Below are positions 58,999 through 64,000 of a DNA stretch of 64,000 nt, piece by piece; within the stretch, counting starts at the first letter, position 1; every line of letters starts with the position of its first letter. Source of the DNA: Epiperipatus broadwayi (taxonomy: Eukaryota > Onychophora > Udeonychophora > Euonychophora > Peripatidae); assembly GCA_028023455.1 (NCBI GenBank), contig JAQFVV010000050.1, positions 1,754,411 through 1,818,410 of the forward strand, given 5' to 3'. The notes under the pieces were generated by a model. The model searched no databases. It worked only from the letters and a program-made list of their open reading frames with translations, and was not told the DNA's origin. A program made the position numbers and the translations under genes.

Positions 58999-59204
58999 TC
59001 AAACATCACATGATCACCATTTTTTTTGCTTAGACAAGTTATTTTTCACAGAGACAAAAGTCTCCATGCAGTAGTGCCACTCAGTGTAAGCCTTCCTGCA
59101 TCCATTGATTACTCTGGCTCGCACAGTGGCACTACTGTATGGAGAGTTTTACCTCTATGAAAAACAGCATGTGTAAGCATAAAGAATGGTTAGCATGTGA
59201 TGTT
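58999..59204. repeat. Family B terminal foldback
   Basis: The left arm CATCACATGATCACCATT...GTAGTGCCACTCAGTGTAAG is mirrored by the right arm CACAGTGGCACTACTGTATG...AGCATGTGATG. The centre GCATCCATTGATTACTCTGG is shared with all family B units. No hammerhead in this part. Confidence 0.75.
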
Positions 59205-59399
59205 TGAGCTTCTATACATATGATCTCATTATCAAAAATTTGTTTTATTATAGATATACTGTAATGAAATATTACACATATAGAAAAAAGCATCCTACTG
59301 TTAATTAATTATATGGTAATAAATATAAAAAGAATTGAAGGAATATTAAATGCTGTATATTGATTTATATATTTTACAACTTATTTAACTTCAGCAATA

Positions 59400-59490
59400 T
59401 GAAATGGCACTGAGAGTAATGGGTTGTGTGAAAGTCTGAGTTCGAATCCCGCATATATTACTTATATAAATGCAAATGTAACCCTGTATA
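59400..59490 (+). mobile_element. SINE family A-related tRNA-like unit
   Basis: GGGTTGTGTGAAAGTCTGAG followed by a good B box GTTCGAATCCC (59440-59450), and a tail with CCTGTATAATGTATT similar to the arms at 46570-46788. The A box is poorly preserved. Confidence 0.65.
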
Positions 59491-59682
59491 ATGTATTAAA
59501 ACATTTAAAAGTAAATAAGAAAAGACTGTTTTAATGTTTTGACCAGAACTAGCAAAAGTATAAAAAGAAAAGAAAAAATACTTAAGATTATTTACAATGT
59601 GTTTTATATATTAACTTGTACCCATCTATAGAAATTGTATTAAGTGGCTTTTTTGAATGAGAAAATTAATCAATTTCTGCTG

Positions 59683-59720
59683 AAACGTATTTCTATTATA
59701 ACTGATGTCATCAGAAGTAT
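59683..59720 (-). ncRNA. Possible hammerhead-like remnant
   Basis: Minus strand CUGAUGA (59714-59708) and GAAA (59693-59690) occur at the right spacing, but neither a convincing stem II nor stem I can be drawn. Kept only as a weak candidate. Confidence 0.25.
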
Positions 59721-59927
59721 TGGAAATAGGTGACACGGCATTGAACAAAGCTAATCAATTTACATTCCAACATCATAGTACCATTCACTTTGATATTAAA
59801 GTTTAAATGTAACTTGGTGGTAATTTAATTAAAGCCTCCTTTAAATCATGTTAATAGAAAAGATAGCGATATTAATAAAACTCATTAGGTTGAAGTAAAG
59901 AAGGGTTCCCCTCTTATCTTCCATAGT

Positions 59928-60012
59928 GTAAGCTTGTGGTTAAGACCTGTAGCGGTCCCTACCCTCGCATTTTTCAGACGTATATTCTTGAGGTTACAGC
60001 CTTAGTAAATAT
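59928..60012 (-). repeat. Dispersed repeat R
   Basis: Inverted partner of 30640-30745. The shared core is about 80 bases, including GTGGTTAAGACCTGTAG, GTCCCTACC and GCCTTAGTAAATATTA. Confidence 0.65.
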
Positions 60013-62555
60013 TACTTAATATTCAGAGTTGTTATACATCTAATGTAGTATTTAATTGTCTACATATAAATAGAAATTTACACACATGTATATAATATAC
60101 AAATCGTACATATACATACATAATATAATCAAAATACTCTGAAATAAATTCTACAATATCATTATACCAATATAAAAAAATCAATGACTAACCAGCTTTC
60201 AGCAGCGTATCCCATCCTGAGTAGCAAGAGATGGCGTATATTGCCATAAACTGGGTATAGCTATTATTGATTTTTTTTATGTTGATATATTGAATAGTGT
60301 AAAGTTTGTTCCAGAGCATTTATTTCTATTTTATCTGATTTTACTTATATAATATACATATCACACATATTCATTTAGCTATGTATCTCCTTTAAGTAAA
60401 AGATAATATAATTTGAAGTTCAAATTTATTAATAAAATTCTTTGATTCTAACTTCTCCTGCTGTATTTAAATAAGGACTGTAAGTAGCATTCAAAATTTT
60501 CAATTGTCAAAAATATAATCTATTAAGCCGTGCCATTTACAACTCAGCGCGCTCCAGCAACTTGAAATTACCTTTCCAATGCTGTAAAAATATGCATAAA
60601 TTGCGATACTAAGGTTATAAAGCTCCATGCTGTTTTAAAAAGCTTTGGATAATAAAAGTGAAACGAACTCAAACAAATTTTAAGAACTGAGAAAGATTTT
60701 ACTTAACAATAAAAATAAAACTAAGAGCATCTTCCATTCATCCACACATCTATCCATCAATCATTTAAACATTGAGTTTTTGAAATTCCTCTACTATTTA
60801 TTCTTATATAAAATATAATTATTAAATTTGGTGATTTATATATCTGTCCAACAGATCTATTTATATATGACTCGGGTTTTTTGGAGGGGGGGCGGCATTT
60901 ATCAATACATCTAACACCTCAACTCCACCACACCATAACCATCCACCAAAGCAGAAAATTAACCCACCCTCTCTCACTTATGCTTTTATTTTAGGACAAT
61001 TTTGATTCTTCCATGCTAACATTTGAATTTCCATACCCATAATGACAGATCAACTTCACGACATCGTATTTACACAAGATAGGAGGCGCTTTCAACCCAT
61101 TATTAATATTTTGTGGAAGGATAAACTTCATTGTATTATAAATATATTTTTAAAAAAACTTTTTGATTATCAATGTGTATTCATTACAAGTCTACATCAT
61201 CAAACTATCCACAAGCACCGAAATTCAGAATATCTTTTCTCAAGGTATGTATTTTGTGAACAACTTCCATTTTTCAGTAATATGCAGATTATATAGACAA
61301 TTAATTTTAGCAATCTTGTAAATATCAAGTAATAAATATTTAGAGCTAAAAATACTTAATAATGTTCCTGAAGTAATTTTTTATTTGGTATATTACAAGA
61401 TCTTTCACAAATCAGACTTCTTAAAAGCGACTTTAATAAACTTTAAAAATGTCCTCACTTTCTGCTAATCAGATGAAAAATGATTAGGTTTACCTGGATA
61501 ACAGATGAACACAAAGAAGTATTACTTGCAAGTTTGTTAAAATGACTTCCTGAAAAGTTTGGCATGTGAAAGATTCTTAACCGTGGATATAAGGAGTTAT
61601 ATGTTCAAACATATTATATATACCCTCTAATTTGATCTTCAATATCAAACTTCCTTCAGCAATATCTTTAACACCACCTACTTGTTAATCATTTTCCTTA
61701 TGTAAACAAAAATGCTATCAAATCAAAACTTTTATTTCAAATAATGGAATGTTCAGCAAAAGCAGATTTAAACCTATCCACTGAATATTACAATTTATTA
61801 AATAAAAGTTCATGAATTCTCTTTTCAATGCACATTTCAACTTACCACACTATTTAATAAATAATATTACGTTTGTTGATTTTGTCATCAATGTCCTTTC
61901 CATTGATAACTAAACTATCAGTATTTGGTCCAACATTACATGGAAGATAAATATTTTTTTTAAAAAACATGAATTAATTACAGTATATAAATGGTAGGGT
62001 GTGAAATATGATTACACTTTTGATTTCTTCACATTTAATGTTGAATTTAATGTTAGATTAAATATTAGTGGATTAATTATTGGTCCTTGATTTCTTCACT
62101 TTTTAATGTCACATTTAATGTTGGATCAAATACTGGTAGATTAATAGTTAGTGGAAATGATGCTATTGATAAAATCAACAAATGTGATGTTATTGGTGAT
62201 TCGAAATATTCATTGTAAAAGAGAATTGATGTACATAATGTTTTATACAATAAATTGTGATATTCTATGGATAGATTTAAATCTGTATTTGCTCAACATT
62301 AAGTTATTTACAATGGAGGTTTTTGCTTTAATAGTGTTTTATTTTACATGTGGAAAGCAATTTAAAAAGGCATATTTTATAAATATGATTGATGACTCAT
62401 TAAATAAACAATATAATTGTGTTAATGTATATAAATTATGCATAGTTGTTCATTCTCATGGTCACGTTAATGTTGTGTAAAATTTTAATTGTTAAATGGT
62501 ATTCAGGATGGTGTACATGCTGTAAGCTGGCCACAACTATTATATATAATAAGTA
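60013..62555. other. Mostly featureless AT-rich region
   Basis: Short G-run at 60882-60889. A loose direct repeat at 62030-62105 and 62091-62150 shares TGATTTCTTCAC and ACATTTAATGTTG. Open frames of 84 and 109 codons (61042-61296, 62151-62480) have no signature and biased composition; I do not call them genes. Confidence 0.4.
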
Positions 62556-62559
62556 AAAT

Positions 62560-62950
62560 ACATTAGAATAACTCTACAAAATTAAAAATGTCTATATAAA
62601 ATTTAAAAATAATTTCCCTTCTATAATCAGCTTGTGGCTTTTTCTGCCATCTTGAGTAGCAAAACGTTAATATTTAAATCTGCTAAATTCACACTTTACA
62701 AAATTAAAAATGCCTATGTAAAATTAAAAAAAATATTTTCTTGCTATAACCAGCTTATGGCTTCCTCTGCCATCTTGAGTAGCAATACATTAACATTTAA
62801 ATCTCACTAAGTTCACACAATGGTAACATTCCCACGTGAATTACTAATGAAGATGGCAGAAGAAGCCATAAGCTGGTTGTAGCAAGAAAATAATTTTTTT
62901 AATTTTATATAAACATTTTTAATTTTGTAGAGTTATTCTAGTGTATTTTG
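62560..62950. repeat. Tandem dimer plus inverted monomer, ~125-bp unit
   Basis: Two direct copies (about 62565-62690 and 62691-62815) share TACAAAATTAAAAATG, TATAA.CAGCTT.TGGCTT and CTGCCATCTTGAGTAGCAA. An inverted copy (about 62845-62945) reads AAGATGGCAG and AGCCATAAGCTGGTTGTAGC. Related single pieces lie near 60190-60270 and 62500-62545. The geometry (tandem then inverted) repeats that of 10272-11384. No complete hammerhead core was found. Confidence 0.75.
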
Positions 62951-64000
62951 TTTAATATATATATATATATAGTGGTATATGGAATATTGTAGAGTTAATT
63001 CCCGAGTTTTTTATTATATTTATTTTATTTGATGTATATTTGCAACTATTTATAATATAAAAAAGATATATTTTTATTAACTGTATCTATCATAAAATAA
63101 ATATCTATGATTTTGATCTTATTCGTTAAACTCTAAATCCAAACTATAACTCTGGTGACCAAAACAAAAGAAAATGTACATATAATGATCACATACTGTT
63201 CCCGTAAATAGAAGATAGCCTTAAGTGGCTTTTATGACATTGGACAACTTTATAGCTGCATAAAATTACTCAACAAGACTTTTAAACAGTATGAAAATTT
63301 TAAAAGAAATTAACTTAGTTAAGAAAATATGAATAAAAAATAAATATAACATAGATATAATTTAGCTGCCCCCCCCCCACACACAATCAACCACTAATAA
63401 TTCAAAAATCCCAAAGAGATCACTAATGTTCATGAATCCCCAGTTGATCCCTACAAATTCATCAACTCCTTTCAAATCTCCATTAATTATGTTGTGAATT
63501 TAAGAACCAGATTATAAAGACCATAGATCGGACATTAATACTCTAATATAGAAAAAAACTTGAAATATAAAGCTTCCTAGATATTTTCACAAATAAACAG
63601 TGAGATAATAACTAGAAGATTTTTACAGGCTTTTGTATCTAAATATTAATACTTTTAATGTTCATTTTGTATGTGTGTTTATAGCTATAATATAATTAGA
63701 CAAACTTATCCATTTTGACTCTTGATTCTATTATCTATTTGATAATTAAAAAGCCCCGTATGTTTTGTTAAAAACAGGAGAATGTGTATCATAGTTAAGA
63801 AATTGTGTCTATAAGGAAGTTTTATTTTACAATAGATATTAGATTACTATATATGATGCTCTCACAGTATATATATATGTGAGTATAGATATTTGAGGTA
63901 ACAATGACCACATTGTAGATATATAAATTATTGGAGGGGGGGGGATCAGTATATCTTTCATTTCAACTTCATCATATAACAACTAGCGTTGAATGTAGGA
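62951..64000. other. No recognisable feature
   Basis: AT-rich; runs of C at 63370-63378 and G at 63936-63944. Confidence 0.4.

Noticed and set aside
45230-59204. CRISPR-like array from regularly recurring short motifs
   Set aside because: The copies are long, inverted and irregularly spaced, and the sequence is eukaryotic in character; they are dispersed repeats.
59683-59720. Active hammerhead ribozyme on the minus strand
   Set aside because: CUGAUGA and GAAA have the right spacing, but stems I and II cannot be formed convincingly; listed only as a weak remnant.
61042-61296. 84-codon plus-strand frame
   Set aside because: No recognisable motif or conservation; AT-driven composition.

Overview
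The window is AT-rich (roughly 70% or more by eye) animal-type nuclear DNA with no host gene I can defend. It is packed with transposon remains: Penelope-like elements (PLEs) with GIY-YIG endonucleases, RTE-like and other non-LTR retrotransposons, one intact hAT transposase reading frame, a hAT MITE, a deleted mariner, tRNA-derived SINE-like units and long microsatellites. This mix, and especially PLEs with hammerhead motifs, is typical of metazoan genomes. The species or phylum cannot be fixed from the sequence alone.

Layout. 1-5.6 kb: AT-rich DNA with a 97-bp tandem duplication, a small foldback with a hammerhead-like motif and a decayed LINE reverse transcriptase. 5.7-9 kb: a tRNA-SINE foldback, then an RTE fragment interrupted by a palindromic SINE that carries a well-formed hammerhead ribozyme. 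9.6-15.3 kb: two related elements with inverted ends; one holds a palindromic insert, the other an RTE, and each supplies the empty site for the other. Two hammerhead units lie between them. 15.6-16.2 kb: mariner remnant. 19-20.7 kb: PLE with RT and GIY-YIG domains, flanked by an inverted copy of its own tail. 22.2-28.2 kb: foldback, decayed DDE transposase, intact hAT transposase frame, LINE C-terminus and SINE fragment. 29.9-37.6 kb: several PLE ruins and an RTE tail. 38.6-40.2 kb: compound microsatellite, a foldback made of two PLE 3' ends each with a hammerhead, and a hAT MITE with 8-bp target duplication. 44-50 kb: a second hammerhead-bearing repeat family, another PLE ruin and a LINE fragment. 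51-60 kb: RTE, microsatellite, several SINE/hammerhead units, and a tRNA-like insertion with a perfect 15-bp target duplication. 60-64 kb: mostly unremarkable, apart from a tandem-plus-inverted repeat at 62.6 kb.

The main observation is a population of hammerhead-type self-cleaving RNA motifs in at least three lineages (SINE-like A, repeat family B, PLE tails). They share one architecture: CUGANGA core, hairpin stem II, GAAA, a very short self-complementary stem III (AUGCAU, ACUAGU, ACGU), and a two-part stem I with an internal bulge. Stem I of family A shows paired compensatory changes between copies. Most of these units also occur as inverted (foldback) pairs, as do the PLEs. I infer that a PLE-type machinery mobilises both the autonomous PLEs and the small non-autonomous ribozyme elements; that is a hypothesis. 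All positions and alignments were made by eye, so boundaries are accurate to a few bases at best unless a duplication defines them.
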